Shown here piece by piece: positions 1 through 11,887 of a stretch of DNA of 64,000 nt (position 1 is its first letter; each line of letters opens with the position of its first letter). The notes below the pieces were generated by a model. It searched no databases, was not told the DNA's origin, and saw nothing but the letters and a program-made list of their open reading frames with translations. The position numbers and the translations under genes are program-made. This stretch comes from Chenopodium formosanum (lineage: Eukaryota; Streptophyta; Magnoliopsida; Caryophyllales; Amaranthaceae), in contig CM044869.1 in assembly GCA_024500155.1 (NCBI GenBank), positions 30,502,501-30,566,500 on the forward strand, read 5' to 3'.

Positions 1-1103
1 AGTCTAATTAATCACATGCACAATATGTCAACCAATTTAATTTAAACAATTCAATCAATCAAGGATCATCAACTAGCAAAAATCATTAATAAAGAATGCT
101 TCCTCTTCTCCCTAGCAACTAATCTACTCACTAATCATGGTGAAATTGAAAAAACAAAACAAATTGAATCACAAACATATTCATTTCAAGCTTAATCATG
201 AAGAAAATCAATCATTCAACAATTTCTCAAACAAAGATTGAAATTCAAATCAAACATTAAAGAATAAAAGGAAATTGCAATAAAAGTAAATTTAAAGGAA
301 AGAAATCTCACAAACTTTCATTGATTTGAAGAAGAAATCCAAGATCAAGTTGAAATCAAAGATCAAATTCAAGTACAATCAAGTAATCCTAAGCTTCTCT
401 CTCTACTTTCTCTCTCTTCTATTTCTGGAAAAGAAGTCTCTAGTACAAGATAAAATCGTCTCCCCTCAAAAAGGAAAAGTCAAAAGCTATAAATAGAAAA
501 TCGAGCGAAGAGAATCGGGGGCTCCTGGTGCGTGCGCTCCACATAGGCCACGCGCGCGCACAGCAGGGTCTACGCGCACGCACAGTGAGGTCTGCGCCCG
601 CGCACCCCTACTGTGGTGCTCGTAGCTTGCCTCCATTGCTTGCTCGATCGATATTCGTGCTCCCGAGCATCCCTATCATCGGTGCACTCAAGGCGATGCC
701 CGCGAAAAGGGAAGCTCTTTTATTCTCCAAGCACTTGAACACTTCGAGTCAAAGCATTGCTTCCATGGTGCTTGTGCTTGCGGAGCTAGCTTGAATTGCA
801 TGCTTGGTTTCCCGAACTTAGCTCCATCAACTTCCTTGAATGCACTCGAGCTTTCTCCTCGATAATCAAACCCTGTAAAACTCAACACACCTACAAAACA
901 AGTCAAAGAAACAAAGAAGCGGGAGAAATAACTGAGTAATGAACAAAATAGTAAGAAAACCATCAAAAGCACACATTTCTCTAAGCTTACACACAAAACG
1001 TAAAACAAGAACTATTATGTAGAAACATGAAATAAATGACTAAAAACGAGCATATAACTACAAAGAAAACCTAGCCTAAGGGTGCCATAAATGACACTCA
1101 TCA
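1..1103 (-). repeat. Athila-type LTR (family A), cut by the window edge
   Basis: Reverse-oriented LTR beginning (minus strand) at TGATGAGTGTCATTTATGG, position 1103. It matches the plus-strand LTR at 32691-34268 and the minus-strand LTR at 57739-59192 along its visible length, including a CpG-rich block at about 526-640. About 475 bases of its 3' end lie left of the window. It sits inside the extra ORF of element F, directly after sequence reading PYLAIQPGPIPQW. Its 5-bp duplication partner is out of view, so solo LTR versus full element cannot be decided. Confidence 0.85.
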
Positions 1104-2398
1104 CCCATTGAGGTATGGGTCCCGGTTGGATCGCGAGGTAAGGATAGTTTACATAAAGCTCAATCTCTCCTCTCATCACATGTATATCATAGACTTGCCT
1201 AGCATGATGATTATATCCTAATACAAAGTCATTCCCTAAAGGTGAAGAATTCAACATTCGCAATGGAATCAATTTTTGCATGCAAAATAGACAAATCACA
1301 ATTAGAAGAAGAGAATGAAGAGGAAGAGATCAAAGGATTACCTCCCCGGGACATCGGGCGCAAATCTGGAGGGAGAGTATGAATAGGAACACAAGGACTG
1401 ATGCGAAGGTTTGGTAGAGGAGTTCGCTTGAAAGAAGGGTCAATGGGCCATTTGTTGGGCCGCCAAGGGAGAGGGGTGCCGACGCACCGAGCAGTGGCCT
1501 CCGGGTGAGGGATAGGGCACCAATCGGTAGTCTGAGAAACCTTCTAAATGAACAAGTCCTTTTTAGTAGTCTGCTTTAAAAACTTTTGTTTGATCAAAGC
1601 ATATGTGTTAAAGAGGTAGGAGGGGGACTTCTCTCGACGGTGCCGAATGGGCTCAAGAGACAAAATCATCTTCTCATACTTCTTGTTGAGAGAAAGGGCA
1701 ATGATGGTGATCAAACCATACAATTGGATGCTCCCCAAGAAGAATACACCATCGCGAATGTCGACGAACCAATCTATCAACTGAGTCCCATAATTAATGA
1801 CCCCAATATCATCGGAAGGATGATCCGCTAGCCACAACCAGCTGAGTTCTTCCCTCGAAATTGCACCAAGAGATTCCTTTGAGAAAAAGGCATAAGTGAG
1901 CAACCGATTAAAGTATCTCAAAGCCAGGTGAATTATCGAGGCCGCCTTGGAGTATTAAAGTTGGTAAGATTCCTCAACTGAGATGTGCCGCCACCATCGG
2001 CCCTCAATGTAATCATGATTGTTTTGCAACACCTCAAAAACCGGTTAGATATACTCGGAATATTCCGAAGGGGCGGGAAGCTTGAAAATCTCGCTAAGGA
2101 AGGAGAGAAGGATGGAATGGTCGTTGTTAAACATCTAGAACATCAATGAGAAAACAGGCTCGCCATACACTTTTTCTTCATGTACTTACAGAGAGGAGAG
2201 GAACTCGAAAGTGAGATGAGCAAAAGTCGGAGCATTTAAGCTAATGAAATCCTCCAAAGTTAGATTCTGAGCCAAACTCCTCACATCGTCATCAATACCA
2301 AGCTTTGTAGTCGTTGATCGATCATAGAACCTTGTTGATAGAAGCTTTCGGGAAGAAAGTCGGACAAAGTTATCCCAATGCTCGCTCTTTGCAAATTC
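1104..2398 (-). pseudogene. Athila extra ORF (env-position, ORF-1 type) of element F, main part
   Basis: This is the larger piece of the extra ORF that Athila elements carry between integrase and 3' LTR. Its role is unproven. It was called env-like from its position, but I see no membrane segment or signal peptide. It resembles the ORF at 48673-50329: the stretch at 1921-1544 contains LITIIALSLNKKYEK against MITIIALSLKDGAYK there, and PYLAIQPGPIPQW near 1120-1170 matches a tyrosine/proline-rich C-terminal region. The reading frame enters from 19263 once the copia insertion and one AATTC copy are ignored, and it ends abruptly at the LTR at 1103. Several stops and frameshifts are present (a stop at about 1541), so it is a pseudogene. 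Confidence 0.7.
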
Positions 2399-3574
2399 TA
2401 AAAGGAATGATGTCCTTCGAACAAGTGTATTATTCTGATAGAGGGTTCAGAATTATTAAAAAGCTAATTATTTAGTAAGGTCAAGTGATCGGAATGCGTA
2501 GTTGGAGGCCGCTTCCGATCAGTAATAATAATGTATAATTAATATTACAGCTTAATCTTGACCGAACCCTTCGGGTCACACCCAAGCAACTAACGAACCG
2601 ATGCAGTGAATTAATTTGAAAGGAATTAATGAGTCTCCCGAGTATTGTGAACAAAGACATCGGATTCCGAGCTTAGAGCGTCAGAACCGAATCTTAAAAG
2701 TCGAGCCAAAATTTAGGAATTGGCGAGACAAGAAAATGCTTGAAGTAACAAGTAAAAACCCTAGCCGAGCAAAAGGCAAGGGAAGCGCGCCAAATAGAAG
2801 TGTGCCACGTGGTAGCGCCATGTGGCAGCCACCAAGTGGAAGCGCGCCACGTTGGCAGCCACCATGTGGCAGCGCACCACGTGACAGCGTGCCACGTTGG
2901 CAATGCCATGTTGTAACGGGCCGCGGACCCGGGTGGCAGGTGATGGACGCGGGTCAAAAGGTGGCGGCCTAACTGAACCCAACTTAGGGCTCAAGGTTGG
3001 GTTCCACATGGTTAGATCACAATGCATGTGAGTTGCCTTGGGGAGCAAGTGAGGAAGTGGTCCTCACCTAACCATGTAACACTTGTTACTTTGTTATTCC
3101 TTGGTTTATTTAACTAAGGATTGAATTCAACATTCTTTCTATGTGGGATCTTTTTGTGAAAAACTCTCACATTGAAAGATGAGTGGTATTCACAAGGAAG
3201 CACTCCTTATAAATAGCCAAGGCATACCTTGGGATTGTTCACTTGAGTAAGGTGTTGAAAAAGGCTTCTCCATTGAGAAAACCTTTGAACACTTATAATT
3301 ACTCGGGTTTAGGTCGGGCTTAGCTAACCCTTAAGCATTGGACCATTTTCGGGGTCAAGTAGCGAGTGGACTTCCATTGGAGGTTCTCATGCGAGCGAAA
3401 CTTAGATCTTTCGAAGTAAGAGCTCTTTTAGTGAGAAAAGCACGCGTCAAAGGTATTAATCTCTTTCTTAATCTTGTTGTTTAAGTTATTTATGTTGTAT
3501 GATTATAATTGTTGTGAGTGTGATCTTGGCTCAGGTTTTCTTCCGCGCTGAGTCGGACTCATCGAAACACAACA
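2399..3574 (+). repeat. 5' LTR of copia 1
   Basis: 1176 bp. It begins TAAAAGGAATGATG (the expected terminal TG is mutated to TA) and ends AAACACAACA. TATAAATA lies near 3211. At about 2790-2905 it holds an irregular tandem array built on GTGGCAGC/GCGCCACGT. ORFs read through this array are low-complexity and not genes. Confidence 0.92.
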
Positions 3575-3590
3575 GCGGTATTGGAGCCTT
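3575..3590 (+). other. Primer binding site, initiator-Met tRNA type (degenerate)
   Basis: GGTATTGGAGCC directly follows the 5' LTR and is close to TGGTATCAGAGCC, the common plant copia primer site complementary to initiator tRNA-Met. This supports the Ty1/copia assignment. Confidence 0.75.
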
Positions 3591-6100
3591 GCTCATTTAT
3601 TTTTATAATCAAATTTTTCAAGGTGTTTTTATGGCTTAATTTTTCTGGTTTTAAGTTGCTAATTAGATTAGTAGCTCGGTTTTATTAATTTTAAGCTCGT
3701 ATTAAAGCTGTCTTTAGCATTGAACACATATTTTCGCCCAAAAATAGTGAATTTTTGGTGAAAAAGGTGTTCTGGAAATGGTTTTACCCTTTTAGGACTG
3801 TGTTTTTAGCCAAAAAAACGACCAGAAATGCCTTTTTTGAGGGATTTTTTGTTTTGACGAAAATTTTTAAGTCTTTCTAACCTTGAATCTTAATGGCATA
3901 TTTATGGTGGTTATGTATTTGGTTCTTTCCTTGATTTATATGAAATTTTAAACCTCTTTAAGCATAGTTACTTGGTAGTAATTTGTTCTTGAAAGTTTAG
4001 TTTTTATTTTCACATAATTGCAAATCCATTGCATTAAAGTGTGAAAAATTTGTTCTTTGATGCTTCTAAGTACTGAAGATTCAATCTTTAATTGTTTTAA
4101 GTGATTGAAACTTTGAGTTACTAAATTCCATGAATTTTTGGTTAAACTTTTGATTTAATCATGTATTAAGTTGATTGGAATCACATAAAGTTTGAATCTT
4201 GTGATAGAAATATCATTTATCTTTATGTAGGAAGATGTAATTTTTTTTTTCTAGGATTCACAAGTGTAAAAGTTGGAATCTTTATTTAAACTTTTGTGTT
4301 AATATTTCCAACTCCCTTTTATTTTGTCAAAATCTCATGATTAATTTAAATTAATTAAATTAATAGTGAGTTATTACCCTTGTTCATTTTATTGCACCAA
4401 GTTAAACTAATTCTATTAAAAAATGGTTCTTGGAAATAATTTTTGTTATGTGCACCTTGATGAATTTTTATTTAAGTTGGACTTGTAATAATTTTTCATT
4501 TTGACTCATTTTATTAATTCTAAAATTAATTTGGAATTAATTATTTAGTCATGCAAAATTTGGGTTAAAAACCTGGGGATATTGCTAGAAATCGAGGGCA
4601 AAGCATCACTTGGCGAGCTCGGCTGCATAGCAGCCCGCATGTGGCTGCCAAGAGGCTACCTCGAGGAGGTGCGGCCCTGTGCGTGGCTCGGCTATTGTGG
4701 TGCTGGGCATGCTATATATGTATGTATGCATGTTTATGCTTTATAGGGGTTAGTGTGCGTGAACATTGATTGCGAAGCAATGTGGTGCAATGAGCATTCC
4801 AAGTCTTGGTGCGCTTGACACTTAGACATTTTGGACTACGGGTTTTTTTGTTCTTTTGCCGTTTTAATTATTTTAATTAATTATTTTGGTTTTAATAATT
4901 TTAATTTTGAGGCTAGGTCTTGGTTTTGAGCAGCATTGGCAAAATTTAATTTTGACAAAATTTTGGGTTTACTGACTTAATTAATTGGATTAATTAAGAT
5001 GGATGCGGAATTTAGTGGGAGCTTCAATTTTAATTGCGCTAAATTACATAATCGGTTAAACAACTTTATCTAGTTTTAATTATGCATGTTAATTGGATTA
5101 AGGACCTAACCTAGTTACTAGTTTATGCCTATTTTATGCATTATTACTTGTTTATCGTTGTAAAATGCATGGGCCATTCACAAATAGTGAATGGATGAAT
5201 GGAATGTATATTCTCTCACAGCTTTTAAGAAATGGCAACTAGTGGGGCCTGATTAGGATAGAAAATACAGAATGCGAACCGTTGAGTATTTTTGTACCTT
5301 AATATTTAGATTAGTCCTAATTGTAGATACTAGTATTTGCATAATTATGGTCATGTTTTGAAGACGGGGTTTCTTGGAAGACAAAGCCATGAAGTTGCAA
5401 AAGCCGTCCCTTGAAGACTTGAAGACTCAAAGGGATCATGCTAGTTTCCAAATGCATCTTTATTTATGTTTTCGATATATATGATTATATATATGTGTAA
5501 TTTATATGATAGATGCAGGTTTAAGATTTTGAATGTGGGGTGATTAATTAAGTTCACTTAAATCAACCAACATAGAAATCCTAGGTCCCTAAATTATTGA
5601 GTAAAACTTGTCATTCCAAAACAACACTTATCGACCTATTAAGAGTAGTGATGGGCTACGCCAAAGCGAGGCATCACTATTATTCCCTAGGATACGTAAG
5701 GTATGATGATGGGTTTGCCAAAGCATGACATAGCATACATGTTGGTTTTGGTTATACTCAACGATATGAGTGATGGAGTCCTAACATGTCGTGGCAAAGT
5801 GAATAAGTTGTTGAGAGAGCATTAGATGCGACGATTTATCCAACCAAGAGTGGCTTGGAGCCATTAGCAAAGAGTTGCTTACCTTAGAAGATTGAGTGTT
5901 AAGACAAGCCAAAGCAGGCTTAACCAATCATTGTTTCTTTGGATCTTGGAATCGCCTTATTCTCGCAAAATGGGGACAAATTTAATGCGTGGATAAGACG
6001 TTTAAGAAGATTGAAAATTTGCATGAATGCTTTTAAATTTCAAACTTATTATGTTATTTTCTTGATAAATGGTTATACTTTGCACTTATATTTGTAGAAT
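3591..6100 (+). other. Long untranslated leader of copia 1
   Basis: About 2.5 kb of AT-rich DNA with no convincing ORF between primer site and gag trace. It has a GC-rich patch at about 4606-4710 (GCTCGGCTGCATAGCAGCC type) and a series of hairpins at 5647-5924. The leader of copia G (28407-29324 and 30743-31110, minus strand) is homologous from about 4850 onward, so this is a family trait and not random filler. Confidence 0.7.
5647..5924 (+). repeat. Cluster of hairpins in the copia leader
   Basis: Stems seen directly: AGTGATG/CATCACT (5647-5678), GTATG/CATAC (5701-5738), ACATGTTGG/CCTAACATGT (5737-5789) with an inner ACTCA/TGAGT stem, and GTTAAG..GCC/GGCTTAAC (5898-5924). CCAAAGC recurs in or near the loops. 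The same units occur in copia G at 28816-28847, 28708-28760 and 28579-28602. Confidence 0.75.
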
Positions 6101-6554
6101 TCCAAATCAAACTTTATTGTTTTCCGTGATTGGTAAAGGAAATCTTTGAGAATAGTTCTCAAAGAAAGGAAAAGAATTTCAAAAATACAATTCTCATAAA
6201 TGAATTTATAAGTCCAAAAGGACGGTTGGACATCATGTATTCAAAATACTAGGTAGTTTTGATAAACATGATGTATTGAGTTGGAAACTCAAAAATTGTC
6301 AATGCTTGACAACCAAAATATCTTTTCACTTTATACGCTAGTGGGTACAACTCATTAATGTATTAATTCAAGTACGAATTAAAGGAAAAGATGGTACTTT
6401 GTTATACGGCGATGCAAGATGCTTAGTCATGCCTAACAAAGTATAAAAGTCAAAGACTCTTAAAGAATTGGTTCTTAAAGATTATGAGATGAAGTATGAT
6501 AAGAAATATAGGAAACAAGGAACAAAGAAAAGGAATTAGATTCCATTTCAACTA
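6100..6554 (+). pseudogene. Copia gag trace
   Basis: No open frame survives, but 6214-6270 aligns base by base with the copia G gag stretch that reads KKGESVSPHVLKIIGLFDN near 27980-28035. The following bases up to the solo LTR are lysine-rich when translated (for example a run like DKKYRKQGTKK), as in copia gag. This is probably the decayed capsid/nucleocapsid gene of copia 1. The exact start and end cannot be placed. Confidence 0.5.
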
Positions 6555-6559
6555 AAGAG

Positions 6560-8052
6560 TGTTGGGGTTTCGTGAGTCCGACTCACCACGGAAACAAACC
6601 CAAAACCAAGACCGCATTCGCAATAAATAAAACCATAAACATAATTAACTTAATGGCAAGATTAAGATAATAATTATACCTTTGACGCGTGCTTCGCCCG
6701 ACCTCGAGGGGCTCTTACTTCGAAAGCTAGCCTCGAAAATACGACGACCTCCAACGGAAGTCCACCCACAACTCGAACACCGACTAGGTCCAATGCCTTG
6801 GAGTTAGCAAGGCCCGACCGAAACCCGAGTAATTGAGTTTAAAGGTTTTCACAAAGGTGATGCCTTTTTCAACTCTTGAGTTCAAGGGTTTTCACTACTA
6901 GTGATGCCTTATCCAACTCTTACTCATGTGATTTTTACAATACCCCAACTTGGGTATTTATAGGGAAAATCATGAGTGTGAAAAGCTCTTCCATCAATGT
7001 GGGAGAATTTGATTTTCCCATTTTATTCTAAAGCTAAAATAAAATTAATAATCAAACTAGTAATAAATCAACAAGTGGCGATCTCATATGAGAGGTTAGG
7101 TGAGGACCATTTGGAAGAGGGGGGACCAAACTTGCTCCCCACTCCCTCTCCCAAAATCGGCCAACACACACCCCAAACACCCAATGAGATTGCACTACGT
7201 GGCAGCCCCACTTGGGTACCAGGGCACCCCAAGTGGGCTGCCATGGCTGCTGCCACCTTCGGCCCAGCAAGCTTATGCGTGCGGGCTGCTGCTGGCCGAA
7301 GGCCGCTACTAGCAGGCCTTGCACCATGTGCGGGCTGCAGCATGCGAGCATGCCACGCACGAGGTGCGGGCTACTAGCCGCAGCTTGCTACCAAGCCTCG
7401 CACTTGGTGCGGGCTTCTAGCTTCAGCTTGCTGCTTGTGCTGGGCATGGCGAGCCATGTCACATGCATCGCTGCCCCTGCGCGCCAGCATGCACACACTT
7501 CTACCAGTGCTAGCACCCTAGCGCACTACTAGCTAGCTAACATTGTTAGCTTGTGTTGCTGCTGCTAGCGATGGTGCGTTAGCACGCACCAGCCAGCCTA
7601 GGCTCGGCTTGGTACGCTTGCTAGCCACCCTGCTAGACCATATGCCCCTAGCACTCGGTTTGCTCGGGGCATTCCGATACTAGGGGAATTTCGATCTTTG
7701 TTGATTTATTATTATTTTTACGTCTCGTCTTTTACTATTTTCGACTCGACTTCCGTCACTCAGTTTCGACGCTCCAAGCTCGAATTTCCGACGTCTAAAT
7801 ATTAATTACTCGGTCGACTTATTAATTAATTCCTAATTAATTCATCGCTTCAGCTCGTTAGTTGCTTGGGTATGACCCGAAGGATTCAGTCAAGATTAAG
7901 CTGTAATATTAATTATGCATTAATATTACTAATCGGAAGCGGCCTCCACCAAGGCATTCCGATCACTTGACCTCACTTAAAAATTAGCTTTCTAGTAATT
8001 CCGAACCCCCTATCAGAATAATAAACTTGTTCGAAGGACACTATTCCTTTTA
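6560..8052 (-). repeat. Solo LTR of the copia family (minus strand)
   Basis: 1493 bp running (plus strand) from TGTTGGGGTTTCGTGAGTCC to CTATTCCTTTTA, flanked by AAGAG on both sides (6555-6559 and 8053-8057). It is the reverse complement of the copia 1 LTR type with the same ends, but its centre is a GC-rich block (7190-7660) with repeated GCGGGCTGCT-like words. No internal copia sequence is attached, so it is a solo LTR left by LTR-LTR recombination. Confidence 0.92.
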
Positions 8053-11000
8053 AAGAGTTCATGTTAACTTTGCAAGTCATTATCTTCATAAGTATCAGAT
8101 ATTGCTTGAGTGTTACACTATGAAAGTGACCTCAAACTATTGAAGAGAAGCTAAGTTATTGACGTACGAGGTTAGAATGAAGCAAGAAGAGCTACATCAG
8201 TTGTAAGGTCGTATGCTTCGTTTAAAGTCCTTTTTAGATAAGGCTGGAACAAATAAATGGTTATTGTGTTCCATAATCGGCAAACAATCTGATAACACAC
8301 GAAAAGACTCACATTCAAAGTAAAGAGCAATAGTCGCAAATTTATTTGAATGGCATGGTCTTCTAAACCATGAGTCAAGAATACTTGATTATAAACAAGC
8401 ATTTCCTAACATGAAATCTCACAAAGTTCAAATCACAGACATGATTTGTGTTCCGGACATCTTTAGCAATGTGTTATTAACAAGAATGTACTCAAGGCTA
8501 TAAAGGCTCTTGACAGTTGATCGATTCAGAATCGTTCTAAGACAAGAAAGTCTTACTTGTTAAAAACGGACAAAGTAAAGAGCTATTTTTCTAGGTATAG
8601 ACAATTGACTCCGAAAGCTAAAGAGGATTCAATTACTTCAACATTTCACGAAGAATTTGAAAGAATATGGCTATATTCATCAAATGTGACCAAACTTGAC
8701 CTTGGATAGTTCAAGAGTTCAATGAAGTACAGAATCGAGTTGGCAAGATATCAAAACGTCTAGATTAGATCGACCGATGTTTGCTTGAGCCAAGCGTGAC
8801 CATCACAAAGTTATGAAATTGAAATTTTCATAAATATCTCCACAAAGAACAAAGTGGGTCTTTGCGGAGACCTCGATGCCATTTAAAAATGACTCGAACA
8901 ATGATGTATCACATCCCTTCCCATAAAGTTCTTAAAGATTTGCACAAATGACTAATGTTACATTAAACAAAATGTCGAAGCTAAGAAAGGACACCATATT
9001 CAGTTATAGACAGAATTAACTTCTAAACGTCTTTTCAAGTATATGTCTAAAACTTTTAGCCACAGTGGGAGCTCACTGACTTAGTGGGAGCTAAGTGACT
9101 TAGTGGGAGCTCAACGGCTTAGCAAGAGCTACATGGTTTAGTGGGAGCTTGATGGCTCATTAAAGGCTAAGATAGCTCAAGTGGGAGCTAAATATTTGTT
9201 TCACAACGAACTTTTACCCAAAGACAATATACATGTCTCTTTGTAAGCATTCAAGTGAGACTACGGGTATTACCTCCACAACCTAAATGAGAACATAATA
9301 TTTGTTGCACTAAGTGGTGTCTTTTTGGAAATTAACACATTTCCAAAATGACAAGTCGAAGGAAAATGAACTCGATGACTATCGAGCTTAGCAACAAACT
9401 AGAACTGAGAATCTCGGAAGACTCAAAAGGGCTTCATGAGAATAATTGATCAAGAATACTCAAAAGGACTTTACAAGTGCCTTAAAGAGAATTCATTACT
9501 CATAAAACTACTGATAAGTTGGAGTAAAATCAACATAATCAAAGGACTTTGGAAGAGCCTTGAAACTTAGTGTTTGATGCAATAACCCCGTATATGTATA
9601 GAATTCACCAAAGTTTTGGATTGAATCCTATAAATTTTCTATTATGTTAGAAATAAACCTAAGACTTACAAGCATACTATTAGATAGTAAGGGAATAATT
9701 CCTTGTGAGATAGCTACGACAAATCCAGATTCTGAATAATGGTTAGAGGCCATAAGATCCGAAATAGACTACATGTTTGAAAATCATGTTTAAAACTGGA
9801 TTAATTTGCATGAGGGGTGAAAGACCCATCGATCGCAAATAAGTTTTCAAGGAGAAAACTAACAAATGTGGAAATGTATATGCATACATAGCTTGATTGG
9901 TTAAAAAGGATATAATTAAATTCACGGAGTTGATTTTAATAAAAACATGTTCACCAATCGGAATGCTCAAGTATTTTCGTGATTATTGTAACAAAATTGC
10001 ACATATGGCGAAATAGATACCAAAAATCGCCTTCTGAAAATAGGATTTTGGAATTGATTATGAAAATAGTCTAAGGGTTTTTAAAATCTAAATAATGCTA
10101 GATTTGAAAGCAAACTCAAGAAATCAATTATGGGATTGAAGGAAGCATTTCATAAAGGAATTGGAACGTGTTTTCTCATAAAGTTAATAAAAGCGTTGGC
10201 TTATGAAGAAACATAAAAATTCTTATGAATAAGAAGTTTAGTGGGAGCAAAGGTCAATCTTGTAAGGTCCAACAAGAAGTTTACGAACTTTTTGTAAATT
10301 AACTATCAAATACTAAATTCTTAGATTTTGAAAGTATTTTTGACAATGGACCAAGCAAAAGACGATACTTAGTACATGTTGGGTATTAAGATCTACTGTA
10401 TAGACTTAATAAAATGTTTGAACGTGCAAAGGAATTTACCGTGTTAAACATGAATTGAAGGACTTTGAAAGACTTTCGACCCGTATGTATAAAACTAAGT
10501 AAATGTTTGAACTAAGTATGAGCTACGGTAAATACTAAGTCAAACAAGAAAGACTCTAGTAGAGACTTTCAACCATATCACATAGCAAACAGTTTAGCAA
10601 AACTCAGTGAAACCGGATTAGCTAAAATGTAACGTGGGTGGAAAAAGATTAAGAATCATTCTATAATTAAATCCATCATGTACGCTACGATATGGAATCG
10701 TCGCACGACTTACTTGCTTAGAGCAAGTGAAGTACGTATATAGTACCACTTAACCTAAATCTATGTAATAGATCGTTAGATTATGGCTAAGAACATCCAA
10801 ACAAGATGAGTTCTTGACTTGTGGAAACAAATACAATTTGAGAATTGATGTTGCAATCACAAACCTTAACAAGGATTAGATCCTTAACAAGGAAACCGTT
10901 TATAAGCACGAGCTAACAATAAGTCGTGGCTTGAGAATGGTAACATGGACGTGCATCCATGTGTAATGTGCGAGAATTTAAGGATCACTAGTGATTAGGG

Positions 11001-11257
11001 TATCCCAAATCATTATGAGCCGTTTGGACAGAAACCCAAGCAAAGAATCATCAGGAAGTCTACTAAAATATATGTTGAGAATATTGCTGCCTTAAAGGCA
11101 ATAATAAAGAAGAAGTTCTATGGAAAGTTCGTTGTTGAACGTTAATGAGTGTAGGTTGTCAAGTTGAAGATCTCAATCATGTAAATCACATATAATCAAT
11201 GACACTCTCAAATTTTATCATCTTATTATGAAAATGATCAGTAATGAAGATGTTAAG
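8053..11257 (+). pseudogene. Decayed copia pol (integrase to RNase H region)
   Basis: Coding sequence with stops throughout. One recognisable stretch is at about 9700-10000, where WLEAIRSEIDYMFENHV followed by a trace of KGYNQIHGVDFNKN corresponds to the copia RT segment usually reading W..AM..E...L..N and A.G..Q..G.D. A weaker RNase H-like trace follows at about 10640-10760. A 19-20 bp tandem array sits at 9064-9195. No catalytic motif is intact. The region ends where Tat B is inserted, after TTAAG (11253-11257). Confidence 0.6.
9064..9195 (+). repeat. 19-20 bp tandem array AGTGGGAGCT...
   Basis: About seven imperfect units starting AGTGGGAGCT and followed by 9-10 variable bases ending CTT/TTT/CTC. 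The core resembles the copia polypurine tract AGTGGGAGAT at 18041. It lies in the pol remnant, roughly between the integrase and RT segments. Confidence 0.8.
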
Positions 11258-11784
11258 TGTTTAGGGTAAAAAATACCCCAAGTACATGGTCCAATCCCAT
11301 GATGACACGTGGCCCAGTAAAAGGGCGACACGTGTTACCGTAGGAAGATGACACGCACTATTAATAAGAGAGCACCTAAAATCAAATATGTCATAAAGGC
11401 CTCCTTACATCAGGAGGCCAAAAAGCAACTAGAATGCCGCAAAACGGCGCCCCCAAAGGACACATGTCCTTCGCTTATTGCACAGCCAATCAATGACCCT
11501 AAATTCTAGATCACTTACCTTAAAGGACGTAAATCCCACCCCTATAAATACCCCAATCATTGCTAATGGGAGAAGTGGGTTGAGACATAACATTTAATAG
11601 AGCACAAAAAGCTCCAACTTCTCTCTACTTTCTCTCTCTACATTTATTCCGTTTCCAGTCACTAACTTGATTGTCGGAGGCGAATCTCCGATAATTGGAG
11701 GTTCGTGTTTTGCAGGTGTCCGCGTCCCATTGCCAAATCAGAGCGTGACCAGTATCCTAAAGGATTCCAAAAAACCCCAAAAAA
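11258..11784 (+). repeat. 5' LTR of Tat B
   Basis: 527 bp from TGTTTAGGGTAAAAAATACC to CCCCAAAAAA (probably decayed from CCCCGAAACA as in Tat I). TATAAATA at 11543-11550 is followed by a CT-rich initiation region ending TTTCTCTCTCTA. It contains a CGGAGGCGAATCTCCG palindrome at about 11678-11693. Confidence 0.88.
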
Positions 11785-11802
11785 TTTGGCGCTTCGTTGA
11801 GG
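11785..11802 (+). other. Primer binding site of Tat B
   Basis: TTTGGCGCTTCGTTGAGG directly follows the LTR and resembles the TGGCGCC... primer sites of Tat elements. It is too changed to name the tRNA. Confidence 0.55.
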
Positions 11803-11887
11803 AAATAATCACAACAGTTCATTCTAGCGACCCTTTGACGCTTCATTCCAAGAGGCTGAGGACCGTCCAGTTACTACTGGTTCGCTC

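Noticed and set aside
2616..3048. ORFs on both strands through the copia LTR
   Set aside because: They exist only because the GTGGCAGC array has no stop codons; composition is low-complexity and the sequence lies within an LTR.
6997..7532. Several overlapping ORFs rich in Ala, Cys and Pro
   Set aside because: They are open in many frames at once in the GC-rich centre of a solo LTR, with no recognisable domain. The same applies at 29942-30381.
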